Position numbers and translations under genes: made by a program. From NCBI GenBank assembly GCA_015060005.1, contig SUZI01000011.1, positions 1 through 45,738 on the forward strand: a stretch of DNA of 45,738 bases. Reading direction: 5' to 3'. The stretch's first letter is position 1. Each line of letters opens with the position of its first letter. Under the pieces are notes generated by a model. The model was not told the origin of the DNA, did no database searches, and saw only the letters and a list, made by a program, of their open reading frames with translations. The DNA is from Rikenellaceae bacterium (lineage in GTDB: Bacteria > Bacteroidota > Bacteroidia > Bacteroidales > Rikenellaceae). Positions 15,411 to 24,046 of this stretch are shown in pieces.

Positions 15411-16505
15411 ATGAGTAACGCAGAGGATATATTGGAGCAGGATGTGCTGTTGGGCGATGAGTTGCTCGATGATGAGGATACGCTGAGTACGGCCTCCGAC
15501 GAGATGTATGAGCACTTCTCTATCGTTGTCGATAAGGGACAGAAGATGTTGCGTCTTGATAAGTTTCTCGTTGACCGTATGGAGCATTGCTCTCGCAACC
15601 GCATCCAGCAGGCGGCGGACAGTGGTCTGCTGCTTGTCAATGGTGTGGCTGCCAAGTCGAGCTATAAGGTGAAGCCTTTGGACCATATCACCTTCGTTAT
15701 GCCATACCCCAAGCGTGAGCTTGAGATTATCCCCGAGGATATACCGCTCAATATAGTCTACGAGGACGATTCACTCATCATCGTGAATAAACAACCCGGT
15801 ATGGTTGTCCATCCGGGCTGTGGCAACTATACAGGCACGCTGGTCAATGCCTTGACCTTCTATCTGAAGGATATCCCACTTTTTCAGAAGGGCGATATGC
15901 GTGCCGGCTTGGTTCACCGTATCGATAAGGATACCTCTGGCTTGCTTGTCATTGCCAAGACCGATGAGGCTCATACCCGCCTTGCCAAGCAGTTCTTCGA
16001 CCATACTATCCACCGTCGTTATGTAGCTCTTGTCTGGGGTAATTTCGAGGAGGACGAGGGCACTATTGTAGGCAATATAGGTCGTAATCCACGCGACCGT
16101 CAGCAGATGTATGTCTTTGCCGATGGCTCCGATGGTAAGCACGCTGTTACCCACTATAAGGTGTTGCGTCGCTATGGCTACGTAACGCTTGTCGAGTGCC
16201 GATTGGAGACGGGACGTACCCACCAGATACGTGTCCATATGGCTTGGAAGGGACACCCTCTCTTCAACGATGCCCGCTATGGAGGCGACAGGATTTTGAA
16301 GGGCACGACCTTCTCAAAATATAAGCAGTTTATCGAGAACTGCTTCTCTGCACTGCCTCGCCAGGCTCTGCACGCCCGCTCTTTGGGTTTTGTGCACCCC
16401 ACCACACGCGAGGAGGTCTACTTCGATAGCGAGCTTCCTGCCGATTTACAAACCGTTATAGATAAGTGGGAGATGTATTGTTCTTCCCGTAATTTAGAGG
16501 AGTAA
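15411..16505 (+). CDS. RluD-type rRNA pseudouridine synthase
   Basis: 364 residues. An S4-like RNA-binding N-terminal region (about 45-95, LRLDKFLVDRM...RNRIQQAADSGLLLVNG) precedes the RsuA/RluA catalytic domain with HRIDKDTSGLLVI at 169-181, where Asp172 is the expected nucleophile, and the RTHQIRVHMAWKGHPLFND motif. RluD modifies uridines of helix 69 in 23S rRNA; the exact target here is inferred from the family. The stop and the following start overlap (TAATG). The acidic first 40 residues are an extension typical of Bacteroidota members. Confidence 0.88.
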   Translation: MSNAEDILEQDVLLGDELLDDEDTLSTASDEMYEHFSIVVDKGQKMLRLDKFLVDRMEHCSRNRIQQAADSGLLLVNGVAAKSSYKVKPLDHITFVMPYPKRELEIIPEDIPLNIVYEDDSLIIVNKQPGMVVHPGCGNYTGTLVNALTFYLKDIPLFQKGDMRAGLVHRIDKDTSGLLVIAKTDEAHTRLAKQFFDHTIHRRYVALVWGNFEEDEGTIVGNIGRNPRDRQQMYVFADGSDGKHAVTHYKVLRRYGYVTLVECRLETGRTHQIRVHMAWKGHPLFNDARYGGDRILKGTTFSKYKQFIENCFSALPRQALHARSLGFVHPTTREEVYFDSELPADLQTVIDKWEMYCSSRNLEE

Positions 16506-18304
16506 TGTTTCTGCCAACAACCATAAAGGAGGTGCGAGCCTTGGGCTGGGATTACTTGGATGTAATCCTCTTCACGGGCGATGCCTATGTCGACCACCCG
16601 TCATTTGGTGCTGCGGTCATTGGTCGTCTGCTCGAGGCTGAGGGCTACCGTGTGGCTATCGTTCCGCAACCTAATTGGCGTGATGACTTGCGAGATTTCA
16701 CCAAGTTGGGCACGCCACGCCTCTTCTTTGGTGTTACGTCGGGAGCTATGGACTCTATGGTCAACCACTATACGGCTAACATCCGTCTGCGTAGCAACGA
16801 TGCCTATACCCCTGGCGGCAAGGCTGGCTTCCGCCCCGACTATGCTGTTACGGTCTATAGCCGCATCTTGAAACGTCTGTTTCCCCATACCCCTGTCGTT
16901 GTGGGAGGTATCGAGGCTTCGCTACGTCGCCTGACACATTACGACTATTGGAGCGATAGTCTTAAACCTTCGGTGCTTGCGGAGAGCGGTGCCGACCTTC
17001 TCATCTATGGTATGGGCGAGAGGGTAGTGCAGCAGGTAGCACGTTCGATGCGTAATGGTTATAATGCCAAGCTGCTGCGTAATATCCCCCAGGTAGCTTT
17101 CCTTTCGGATGAGCGATATGTCGAGCGTTTGGATAGTGAGAAGACCATCCACCTCGCCTCTTATGAGGAGTGCTGTCGTGATAAGCGAGCCTTTGCTCAT
17201 AACTTCACTACGGTTGAGGAGCTGAGCAATATGATGCAGACCGATAAGACACTTGTTGAACGCGTCGGTGAGCAATATGTCGTTGTTACTCCGCCTAACC
17301 CTACGCTCTCGAGTGAGGAGTTGGACCACTCGTTTGATTTACCTTATGAGCGAGCTCCTCACCCACGCTATCGTGGCAAGGGCGACATTCCGGCTTGGGA
17401 GATGATTAAGCACTCGGTCAATATCCATCGCGGATGTTTTGGCGGTTGTTCGTTCTGCACTATCTCGGCACACCAGGGTAAGTTCATTGCCTCACGTAGC
17501 GAGCGGTCTATACTGCGTGAGGTGGAGCAGATACGCCTTATGCCCGACTTCAAGGGTTACCTATCAGATGTGGGCGGCCCGTCGGCTAATATGTATATGA
17601 TGCGGGGTAAGAATCTGGACGCTTGTCGCAAATGTCGTCGTGCGTCGTGCCTACACCCTAAGATGTGTCCCAATCTTGATAACTCTCACGAGCGTCTGCT
17701 CTCGCTCTATGAGAAGATACGTTCTACGAAGGGCATTAAGAAAGCCTTTATCGGCAGTGGCATACGATACGATTTGTTCGATGACAGCCCCTATCTGGAG
17801 CAGGTCATCAAGCACCACACCTCTGGTCGTCTGAAGGTTGCCCCCGAGCATACCGAGCCTCACGTGTTGGATGCTATGCGTAAGCCATCGTTCGAGCAGT
17901 TTGAGCAACTCAATAGCGATTTCCGCCGTATCTGTCGCGAGAATGATTTGCCTTATCAGCTCATCCCTTACTTCATCTCCTCTCACCCTGCGTGTCGTGA
18001 GTGCGATATGAAGGCTCTCTCGGAGAAGGTGTTAGGCAGATTACATTTCGATTTGGAGCAGGTGCAGGACTTGACACCTACGCCTATGACACTCTCGTCT
18101 GTAATGTTCTATACGGGCGAGAATCCCTATACAGGCGAGGCGGTTTATGTCGCTCGTTCGCAGGAGGATAAGCGTCGCCAGAAGGCATATTTCTTCCGCA
18201 CTGACCACCGCTCCGCTCCACGTGTTACTTCACGTAATACCACCTCTCGTTCCACCTCACGGGCTGTGAACGACCGACCAAAGACTACTCGTCGCAAGAG
18301 ATAA
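16505..18304 (+). CDS. YgiQ-family radical SAM protein
   Basis: A 599-residue UPF0313/YgiQ protein. The radical SAM cluster motif CX3CX2C lies at about residues 311-318 (HRGCFGGCSFC) and a second Cys-rich region follows (CRKCRRASCLHPKMC), suggesting another metal site. An N-terminal region (VILFTGDAYVDHPSFG) is typical of the family, and the C-terminal tail is basic and Ser/Thr/Arg-rich. The reaction is not known to me. Translationally coupled to the preceding gene and last clear member of the operon. Confidence 0.88.
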   Translation: MFLPTTIKEVRALGWDYLDVILFTGDAYVDHPSFGAAVIGRLLEAEGYRVAIVPQPNWRDDLRDFTKLGTPRLFFGVTSGAMDSMVNHYTANIRLRSNDAYTPGGKAGFRPDYAVTVYSRILKRLFPHTPVVVGGIEASLRRLTHYDYWSDSLKPSVLAESGADLLIYGMGERVVQQVARSMRNGYNAKLLRNIPQVAFLSDERYVERLDSEKTIHLASYEECCRDKRAFAHNFTTVEELSNMMQTDKTLVERVGEQYVVVTPPNPTLSSEELDHSFDLPYERAPHPRYRGKGDIPAWEMIKHSVNIHRGCFGGCSFCTISAHQGKFIASRSERSILREVEQIRLMPDFKGYLSDVGGPSANMYMMRGKNLDACRKCRRASCLHPKMCPNLDNSHERLLSLYEKIRSTKGIKKAFIGSGIRYDLFDDSPYLEQVIKHHTSGRLKVAPEHTEPHVLDAMRKPSFEQFEQLNSDFRRICRENDLPYQLIPYFISSHPACRECDMKALSEKVLGRLHFDLEQVQDLTPTPMTLSSVMFYTGENPYTGEAVYVARSQEDKRRQKAYFFRTDHRSAPRVTSRNTTSRSTSRAVNDRPKTTRRKR

Positions 18305-18326
18305 TAACATTTTTAACTTTTTTATT

Positions 18327-19244
18327 ATGAAGAGATTTTTTTATTTGGCTGCAGTGTTGATGGTTGCTCTCTTTGTGGGCAGCTGTGCTGCGGAGCAGAA
18401 GGAGGCAGAGCCTAAGAATGTAGGTATCCAGCTCTATTCGGTGTTGTCATCTGTAATTGATAACCCCGAGGCTACTATCGAGCGTCTCTCGAAGCTCGGT
18501 TACAATCAGGTCGAGTTGGTGCAGTGGGGTGGTGATCCACAGGTCTTTGGTATGAGTGCAGCGGAGTTCAAGGCGTTGTGTGATAAGTATGGCGTAGCTA
18601 TTATCTCTACCCACTCTGGTATCCAGGAGGAACCCGAGAATGAGGAGGCAGTCTTGGCACGTTGGCGTGCTGCTTTTGCCTCTGTCAAGGAGTGTGGTGG
18701 TCGCTATTTCATCGTTCCAGGCTATGGTGTTGATTACACCGTTGAGGGCTTGCAGCAGATGTGTGCTTACTTCAATAAGATTGGTAAGATTGCTAAGGAG
18801 GAGTTCGGTCTGGAGTTTGGCTATCACAACCACTCACACGAATATACTATGCTCAAGGATACCGATATCGTTATGTGGGAGTATCTGGTTGAGAACACCG
18901 ACCCTGAGTACGTATGCTTCGAGCTCGACGTATATTGGTGCCACGAGGGCGGCAAGAGCCCTGAGGCTTACTTGACAAAGTACCCCGAGCGTATCAAGTT
19001 GCTCCACGTCAAGGATGAGTTCGTTATCGGCGAGAGCGGTAAGATTAACTTCGAGGCTATCTTCAACCAGTTCTATGCTAATGGTATGAAGGACTATGTC
19101 GTAGAGATAGAGACCCCTCAGTTCTTGCGTGAGAAGACCAACGAGGATGGCACACCTTACACTCAGGAGCAGATTGTCGAGGAGACCTTCCTGGCTGCCG
19201 AGAAGAGTGCTGCGTATCTCAACGAGGCTGCTTTCGTTAAGTAG
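18327..19244 (+). CDS. Exported sugar isomerase/epimerase-like TIM-barrel lipoprotein
   Basis: 305 residues with a lipobox (V-G-S-C, Cys20) and a xylose-isomerase-like TIM barrel. Likely metal and catalytic residues are visible: Glu in VELVQW, His/Asn/His in GYHNHSHEY, Asp in FELDVYW, His in LLHVKDE and Glu in VVEIETPQ. Cytoplasmic relatives isomerise or epimerise sugars; exported relatives in gut Bacteroidota have been linked to processing of 3-keto sugars made by Gfo/Idh/MocA oxidoreductases. No promoter was seen in the 22 bases after ygiQ, so it may be read through from the tgt operon. A strong terminator follows. Confidence 0.8.
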   Translation: MKRFFYLAAVLMVALFVGSCAAEQKEAEPKNVGIQLYSVLSSVIDNPEATIERLSKLGYNQVELVQWGGDPQVFGMSAAEFKALCDKYGVAIISTHSGIQEEPENEEAVLARWRAAFASVKECGGRYFIVPGYGVDYTVEGLQQMCAYFNKIGKIAKEEFGLEFGYHNHSHEYTMLKDTDIVMWEYLVENTDPEYVCFELDVYWCHEGGKSPEAYLTKYPERIKLLHVKDEFVIGESGKINFEAIFNQFYANGMKDYVVEIETPQFLREKTNEDGTPYTQEQIVEETFLAAEKSAAYLNEAAFVK

Positions 19245-19271
19245 ACACTACTATATATATTATTAATAAAT

Positions 19272-19306
19272 AAGCCGAACTTCAACAGAAGCTCGGCTTA
19301 TTTTTA
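19272..19306. terminator. Bidirectional terminator between isomerase-like gene and rimM
   Basis: AAGCCGA-A-CTTC-AACA-GAAG-C-TCGGCTT followed by ATTTTTA on plus; the minus side gives ATTTATTAATA. It serves the convergent genes on both sides; the rimM stop codon (19304-19306) lies in the T-tract. Confidence 0.8.
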
Positions 19307-19807
19307 TAACTCCAACAAACCCTCCGGCAGAACCATCTTCATCTGCCCCTTTTCGAAATTTATGTGGGCAATGAACTCCTCTGCGGCTGGCACCAGCACC
19401 TCGCCCTCGCCAAAATCTATGCCGAATAGAGGATTTATCTCGCTGTCGTAGTAGTCGACAATCTCACCCTTGAGCTTGCCTGCCGCTACCTTGAAACCTA
19501 TCAGGTCCTCCATATAGAACTCGTCGCTCTCCTCCGTCTCGGCTTGTATGAATAACTCCTTGCCGACCAGCTCCTCGGCACGACGTGGTGTGTCGAAATC
19601 GGCAAAGTGTATGTTTGCTCCTTTGGCACCGCGAAACTCCACGCTCTGACACCATAGCGGCACGCTGAGCGAGTCTATCTCTACGAACAGTGGCTCTCTC
19701 TCAAAGTCGAACTCTTCGGGCAGTGTGTCATATAGTGTTACCGCCACACCTCCCGATGCAGCCTCGCCAAATAGTTTGTTTACGCGAGCGACGACAATCT
19801 TCTCCAT
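19304..19807 (-). CDS. rimM: Ribosome maturation factor RimM
   Basis: 167 residues; a 30S assembly factor that binds S19 and helps mature the 16S rRNA head domain. N-terminal beta-barrel (about 1-90) and C-terminal PRC-barrel (about 97-165; EFYMEDLIGFKV and PLFGIDFGEGEVLVPAAEEFI) are both recognisable. It follows rpsP on the same strand, the usual gene order, but a strong terminator lies between them, so its expression may depend on read-through. Confidence 0.9.
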   Translation of the reverse strand: MEKIVVARVNKLFGEAASGGVAVTLYDTLPEEFDFEREPLFVEIDSLSVPLWCQSVEFRGAKGANIHFADFDTPRRAEELVGKELFIQAETEESDEFYMEDLIGFKVAAGKLKGEIVDYYDSEINPLFGIDFGEGEVLVPAAEEFIAHINFEKGQMKMVLPEGLLEL

Positions 19808-19831
19808 AATTTTACGTTTATTGCTTTCAAT

Positions 19832-19860
19832 AAAAAAAGAGGTTGTCCTCCGACAACCTC
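19832..19860 (-). terminator. Terminator between rpsP and rimM
   Basis: A perfect 9-bp stem (GAGGTTGTC/GACAACCTC), 4-base loop, and a run of seven T residues on the minus strand, 36 bases after the rpsP stop. Confidence 0.85.
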
Positions 19861-19896
19861 AATTCTTGCAGGACGTGCCTTCTCAGTAGATTATGC

Positions 19897-20427
19897 TTAT
19901 TCAGCATCCTCTGCTGGAGCCTCCTCCGAAGCCTCCTCTGCGGCAGCAGCGGCAGCCTCAGCAGCAGCGGCAGCCTTCTTCTCAGCGATAGCTGCAGCAC
20001 GCTCCTCCTTTACCTTGGTCTCCTGAGCCAAAGCAGCCTTCTGAGCAGCCTTTGCATCAGTAGAGAGCTTGTTCACCTTAGCGGCAATCTTACCCTCCTT
20101 CTCACCAAGCCACTTGTTGAACTTAGCCTCAGCGTCGCTCTCAGAGAAAGCGCCCTTAGCTACACCACCCAACAGGTGCTTCTTGTATAATACGCCCTTG
20201 TACGAGAGAATTGCTCGACAAGTATCGGTAGGTTGTGCGCCCTTAAGTAACCAATCCAAAGCTCTATCGAACTTCAAATCAATTGTAGCAGGATTCGTGG
20301 TAGGGTTGTAAGTACCCAATTTCTCGATAAACTTACCATCACGTGGCGCTCTGCTATCTGCGGCAACGATGTGATAAAAAGGAGCACCCTTCTTACCGTG
20401 ACGTGCCAAACGAATTTTAACAGCCAT
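19897..20427 (-). CDS. rpsP: 30S ribosomal protein S16
   Basis: 176 residues. The first ~85 residues are the S16 core ([39 protein letters not shown]). The remaining half is a Lys/Ala/Glu-rich extension ([20 protein letters not shown]) likely to form a helix; such tails are common in Bacteroidota S16 and make the protein about twice the Escherichia coli length. It has an excellent promoter and is first of an rpsP-rimM pair separated by a terminator. Confidence 0.95.
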   Translation of the reverse strand: MAVKIRLARHGKKGAPFYHIVAADSRAPRDGKFIEKLGTYNPTTNPATIDLKFDRALDWLLKGAQPTDTCRAILSYKGVLYKKHLLGGVAKGAFSESDAEAKFNKWLGEKEGKIAAKVNKLSTDAKAAQKAALAQETKVKEERAAAIAEKKAAAAAEAAAAAAEEASEEAPAEDAE

Positions 20428-20487
20428 TTGCTATAAAATTTTTAATTAGTTAATAATAAACGCATCCCTACTTTTGGGAATGTCGGG

Positions 20488-20518
20488 CAAAGGTACGAAA
20501 TGAATTTCAAAATTCAAA
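20488..20518 (-). promoter_or_regulatory. Promoter of rpsP
   Basis: TACCTTTG (20488-20495) and TTTG (20515-20518) on the minus strand, 19 bases apart; leader about 55 bases. Much of the spacer is the AATTCAAAATT-type filler seen elsewhere in the window. Confidence 0.7.
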
Positions 20519-20599
20519 GATTTTCTCTTATTTTCTTCTCTCGCCTCCCTAATCTCCCCAAAAACTCAATTACTAATTACTCAATTACTAATTGCTAAT

Positions 20600-21865
20600 T
20601 TATATCAGCTCTCCATCATACATCACCACTCTCACCGATTCTGGGTTTACCTGTCGCACGATATGGTTGTGGCGTTTGATGTATTTGCTGTATAGCTCGT
20701 CTGTGTAGTTACGTATCGTGAGCAGTGCCACGTCGTCGTAACGCTCCACCTCGAAATCCTCCTCTTCGAGTGCCTTTTGCAGTTCCTCTATGTGCCACGA
20801 AGCATCCACACAGAGTCCCAAATCGACTGCCGAGTTATGTATCAGGTGTGTCTTTATGCGGTAACGCTCCAGCAACGAGAATACCTCGCCAAACTTCTCC
20901 TCCATCACAAACGAGAAGTCCTTTGCACGTATTATCAGGAACACCTGCTGACGCTTGTAAATCATTATCGGCAGCTTCACACGCTCCGCCTCGCCATTGA
21001 TTACCGTTCCGGGCTTTGTCTTGTCGCCGAATGGTCGCACGTAGAGCGGTATGTTCTTGTTCTGCAAAGGCTTTATGGTCTTTGGGTGGATGATTTGAGC
21101 ACCGCTGTATGCCAACTCTATCGTGTCGAGATAGTTCAGCGAGTCAATCTTCACAGCATCCTTGAAGAGTTTTGGGTCTGCGTTGAGTACGCCATCCACA
21201 TCCTTCCACACCGACATCGACTCTGCCTGCATAATGTTCGCCACAACAGCTGCCGAGTAGTCCGAGCCTTCACGGCCGAGTGTTGTTACCTCGCCGTCGG
21301 GTGTCGCACCGATGAATCCCTGACCTACAAAAACCGTAACGCCCGTATTCTCCAATGCCGCACGCAACTTGAGTTTCGATGCTTTGATATCCACGTTTGC
21401 GTCCTTGTGTCGAGCCGATGTTACGAAGCACTCCCGCATATCTATCCAGCGGTTACGTATTCCGCTGTGCTTGAGGTATTTCGATATTATTGTTGTCGAT
21501 ATCAACTCTCCGTATGCCACCACGCGGTCATACCACAGCTCCGCATCCTGCGAGCGATAAACGGTCTTATCCACTATCTCACGCAGCTCTGCGAATAGTG
21601 CGTCTACCTCCTCTATCGGGTGCTCCTCGCCCCATAGTGGGTTTATTATATCGTAGTGATATGCCACCAGTGCGTCAATCTCGGCGTGAGCCTCAGCCTT
21701 TTCGGCTTTTTGCAGATGTGTAAATACTCTCTCCAACGCATTTGTTGTCTTACCCATTGCCGACACTACTATAAAGAGGTTCTCCTCGCCCTCAACTATA
21801 TGTTGCAGGTTACGCACACCCTCGGCGTTACGCACCGACGCACCACCAAACTTATATACTTTCAT
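20600..21865 (-). CDS. lysC: Aspartate kinase
   Basis: 421 residues; phosphorylates L-aspartate, the first step towards lysine/diaminopimelate, threonine and methionine. The N-terminal KFGGASV (5-11), SAMGKTTNAL and LGREGSDYSAAV motifs mark the amino-acid-kinase fold; the C-terminal part (about 300-421) fits a regulatory ACT region. No homoserine dehydrogenase domain is fused, so it is monofunctional. It stands alone; a TATATTTG box lies about 25 bases upstream and no clear terminator was seen, only the A+T-rich ACTAATTACT-type filler. Confidence 0.92.
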   Translation of the reverse strand: MKVYKFGGASVRNAEGVRNLQHIVEGEENLFIVVSAMGKTTNALERVFTHLQKAEKAEAHAEIDALVAYHYDIINPLWGEEHPIEEVDALFAELREIVDKTVYRSQDAELWYDRVVAYGELISTTIISKYLKHSGIRNRWIDMRECFVTSARHKDANVDIKASKLKLRAALENTGVTVFVGQGFIGATPDGEVTTLGREGSDYSAAVVANIMQAESMSVWKDVDGVLNADPKLFKDAVKIDSLNYLDTIELAYSGAQIIHPKTIKPLQNKNIPLYVRPFGDKTKPGTVINGEAERVKLPIMIYKRQQVFLIIRAKDFSFVMEEKFGEVFSLLERYRIKTHLIHNSAVDLGLCVDASWHIEELQKALEEEDFEVERYDDVALLTIRNYTDELYSKYIKRHNHIVRQVNPESVRVVMYDGELI

Positions 21866-21888
21866 ATTCCCTAACTATTTGTTTGGTG

Positions 21889-21896
21889 CAAATATA
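21889..21896 (-). promoter_or_regulatory. Likely -7 element of the lysC promoter
   Basis: TATATTTG on the minus strand. The region where a -33 element should lie is inside dispersed-repeat copy 3 and has no good TTTG at 19-20 bases. Confidence 0.45.
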
Positions 21897-21901
21897 TAAA
21901 A

Positions 21902-21997
21902 AATCCGTCTAACAAGGCTCTTTCGGCATCTGCCTTGCCCGAAAAATGCTCATTTACGTTCGGTAAACTCCGCTTTTTCGCTCTTCGAGCAGCTTTT
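21902..21997 (-). repeat. Dispersed ~120-bp repeat, copy 3 (inverted, shortened)
   Basis: Inverted copy of the element at 4142 and 6486, lacking the first ~25 bases (GAAGTTGTATAACAAG part) and the associated hairpin. On the minus strand the same frame stays open and encodes VNEHFSGKADAERALLDGF. Unlike the other copies it lies upstream of a gene (lysC). The rest of this 366-base gap holds A+T-rich and AATTTTGAATT filler and the Nudix -7 element. Confidence 0.75.
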
Positions 21998-22072
21998 ACT
22001 ACCCAGACCACTACAACTGAAAGGCAAAAGGAGAAATGTGAAAACGGAAAAGGTTATTACTTTTACCAAATA

Positions 22073-22118
22073 CTCAATTTTGAATTTTGAATTGCGTAGC
22101 TTGAATTTTGAATTGCAC
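22073..22118. repeat. AATTTTGAATT filler repeat, copy 1
   Basis: A CAATTTTGAATTTTGAATTGCGTAGC-type stretch that then repeats TTGAATTTTGAATT, followed by GCCGCAGACTTTAATA. Near-identical stretches occur at 28772-28818 and 28959-28999, and a partial one at 42741-42772, all intergenic. Confidence 0.7.
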
Positions 22119-22201
22119 TGGCCGCAGACTTTAATAACCCTTAATAACCTTTAGTATCCCTATCTTCCTTAACCTCCCATTCCTAATTCCTAAATTTTTC
22201 T

Positions 22202-22209
22202 TACCTTTG
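22202..22209 (+). promoter_or_regulatory. Likely -7 element of the Nudix-birA promoter
   Basis: TACCTTTG 22 bases before the Nudix start codon. No good -33 TTTG is visible, so this is weaker than the other promoters. Confidence 0.45.
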
Positions 22210-22231
22210 TGAAAAGTAATAGGTGTAGTTT

Positions 22232-22786
22232 ATGCAAAAGCCTGAAAATCGCCCTTTTAAGGTTCTTGAGAGCGAATACCTCTCTCACGAGCCCTGGTTT
22301 ACCGTTCGACGTGAGCGTGTCCAAACCCCTTCGGGAGTTGTTATCCCTGCGTGGTATATCTTTGAGTTTCCCGATTGGGTAAATGTCATTGCCCTGACAC
22401 GCGAGGGCGAGTTCGTTATGATTAGCCAGTATCGCCACGCTTTGGGCGACACCCGCTATGAGTTGGTCGCCGGCGTTGTCGAGCAGGGCGAGAGCCCTTT
22501 AGAGGCGGCACAGCGTGAGCTTCTGGAGGAGAGCGGCTACGGTGGCGGCGAGTGGCGTGCCTTTATGACCACCTCGCCCAACCCAACCAACCATACTAAT
22601 CGCGTATACACCTTTCTGGCTGTCGGTGTCGAGTCTGTTGCCGAGCAGCAACCCGAGCCGAGCGAGGATATTCGAGTACACCTTATGAGCCGCGAGCAGG
22701 TCGAGGAACTACTCTCCGAGGATGAGATTATGCAGTGCCTCCACGCTGCTCCTCTGTGGCGTTATATGTTGCAAAATCCCTTTTAA
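22232..22786 (+). CDS. Nudix hydrolase, ADP-ribose pyrophosphatase-like
   Basis: 184 residues with a complete Nudix box at about 81-103 (G-x5-E-x7-R-E-L-x-E-E-x-G; core AAQRELLEESG). The upstream strand (SQYRHALGDTRYELVAGVVE) resembles ADP-ribose/nucleoside-diphosphate-sugar pyrophosphatases, so hydrolysis of such housekeeping nucleotides in the cytoplasm is likely, but the substrate is not certain. The stop is three bases before the birA start, so they form a pair. Confidence 0.87.
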   Translation: MQKPENRPFKVLESEYLSHEPWFTVRRERVQTPSGVVIPAWYIFEFPDWVNVIALTREGEFVMISQYRHALGDTRYELVAGVVEQGESPLEAAQRELLEESGYGGGEWRAFMTTSPNPTNHTNRVYTFLAVGVESVAEQQPEPSEDIRVHLMSREQVEELLSEDEIMQCLHAAPLWRYMLQNPF

Positions 22787-22789
22787 CCA

Positions 22790-23512
22790 ATGATTTACCA
22801 CTTCGATATACTCCCTTCGACTAACGATGAGGCTTTCTCTGCGGCGTACTGCGAGGGCGATGTTGTGCTTGCCCGCCGACAAACTGCGGGCAGAGGTCAG
22901 CGAGGCCACACTTGGCTGGGTGGCGAGGGCGAAAATCTCACCTTCTCGCTTGTCTTGGAGCCGACATTCCTGCCTATCAATCGGCAGTTCCTTATCTCGC
23001 AGGCGGTAGCTTTAGCTTTGGTCGATACTCTGCGAGTGTATGGTATCTCGCCACGTATCAAGTGGACCAACGATATCTATGTCGGCGATAAAAAGATTGT
23101 CGGCATCCTTTTGGAGCAGAAGTTGCAGGGTGGAGTTATTGCCCGCACCGTTGTCGGCATAGGGCTCAATGTCAATCAGCTGGAATTTGATACCTCTCTG
23201 CCTAACCCTACCTCTATGGCTTTGGAGTCTGGTCGCGAGTTCGACACCGCCGAGGTGCTCGATACCCTTGTCGAGCGGTCAATGGAGCGTTATGAGCAGC
23301 TCCGCAGGGGTGAGTATGAGCAGCTTCGTGAGGAGTACCACGCCCTGCTTTACCACCTCGATGAGTGGCATACCTACTCACTTACGGATGGTACTCTCTT
23401 CGATGGTAGAATATTGGGTGTTGAGCCTTCGGGCAGGCTTATTGTTGAGAGTAGGAGTGGCGAAACTGCAAGCTATGCTTTCCGCGAGATAGAATTTGTG
23501 TTAAATAATTAA
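22790..23512 (+). CDS. birA: Biotin--[acetyl-CoA-carboxylase] ligase
   Basis: 240 residues; attaches biotin to carboxylase carrier proteins through biotinyl-AMP. Visible: STNDEA at 10-15, GRGQRGHTW (34-42) that binds the adenylate, KWTNDIYVGDKKIVGIL (from 91) with the catalytic lysine region, and a short C-terminal SH3-like segment. There is no N-terminal helix-turn-helix, so it is a non-regulatory (class I) ligase. Cotranscribed with the Nudix gene. Confidence 0.9.
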   Translation: MIYHFDILPSTNDEAFSAAYCEGDVVLARRQTAGRGQRGHTWLGGEGENLTFSLVLEPTFLPINRQFLISQAVALALVDTLRVYGISPRIKWTNDIYVGDKKIVGILLEQKLQGGVIARTVVGIGLNVNQLEFDTSLPNPTSMALESGREFDTAEVLDTLVERSMERYEQLRRGEYEQLREEYHALLYHLDEWHTYSLTDGTLFDGRILGVEPSGRLIVESRSGETASYAFREIEFVLNN

Positions 23513-23518
23513 CATTTG

Positions 23519-23550
23519 CTTGTAGATTATCGAAAAATATTCTATATTTG
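23519..23550 (+). promoter_or_regulatory. Promoter of gcvH
   Basis: CTTG (23519-23522) and TATATTTG (23543-23550), spacer 20 bases; leader about 80 bases. Confidence 0.65.
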
Positions 23551-23635
23551 TGTGATTATAGTGCGTAGTGTGCTTTTAGCTGTGGTTACGCCCTTTATGC
23601 AGATAGATTTTTAGAAACACAATAACTTATAGATT

Positions 23636-24013
23636 ATGAACGTACCTTCAAATTTGAAGTACTCGAGCGACCACGAGTGGTGTCGCGTCGAGGGTGATGT
23701 TGCCTATGTAGGCATCACCGATTTTGCACAGAGCGAGTTGGGTGATATCGTTTTTGTTGATGTCCCAACCGTAGGCGAGACTTTGGCTGCAGGTGAGGTT
23801 TTCGGCTCTATCGAGGCTGTTAAGACCGTTAGCGATGCGTTGCTCCCTGTTGGTGGCGAGATTTTGGAGTTCAACGAGGCTATCGACGCCGACCCATCAT
23901 TGGTCAACTCTGACCCTTATGGTGAGGGCTGGATGATTAAGGTTAAGATGACCGACCCTGCCGACTATGACGCTCTGTTGGACGCAGCTGGTTATGAGGC
24001 TCTGATTGGATAA
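23636..24013 (+). CDS. gcvH: Glycine cleavage system H protein
   Basis: 125 residues; the lipoyl carrier that shuttles the aminomethyl group between P, T and L proteins of glycine cleavage. The lipoylation site is Lys63 in [11 protein letters not shown]. Length and beta-barrel pattern (KYSSDHEW at the start) are standard. P, T and L genes are not in the window. mdh follows after 33 bases without an obvious terminator, so the two may share a transcript. Confidence 0.95.
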   Translation: MNVPSNLKYSSDHEWCRVEGDVAYVGITDFAQSELGDIVFVDVPTVGETLAAGEVFGSIEAVKTVSDALLPVGGEILEFNEAIDADPSLVNSDPYGEGWMIKVKMTDPADYDALLDAAGYEALIG

Positions 24014-24046
24014 GTAAGTTATAACATTAAAATATTAGAAAATACT

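Noticed and set aside
20777..21598. A 273-codon plus-strand frame inside lysC
   Set aside because: Antisense shadow of lysC with Cys/Arg/Tyr-rich, non-protein-like composition.
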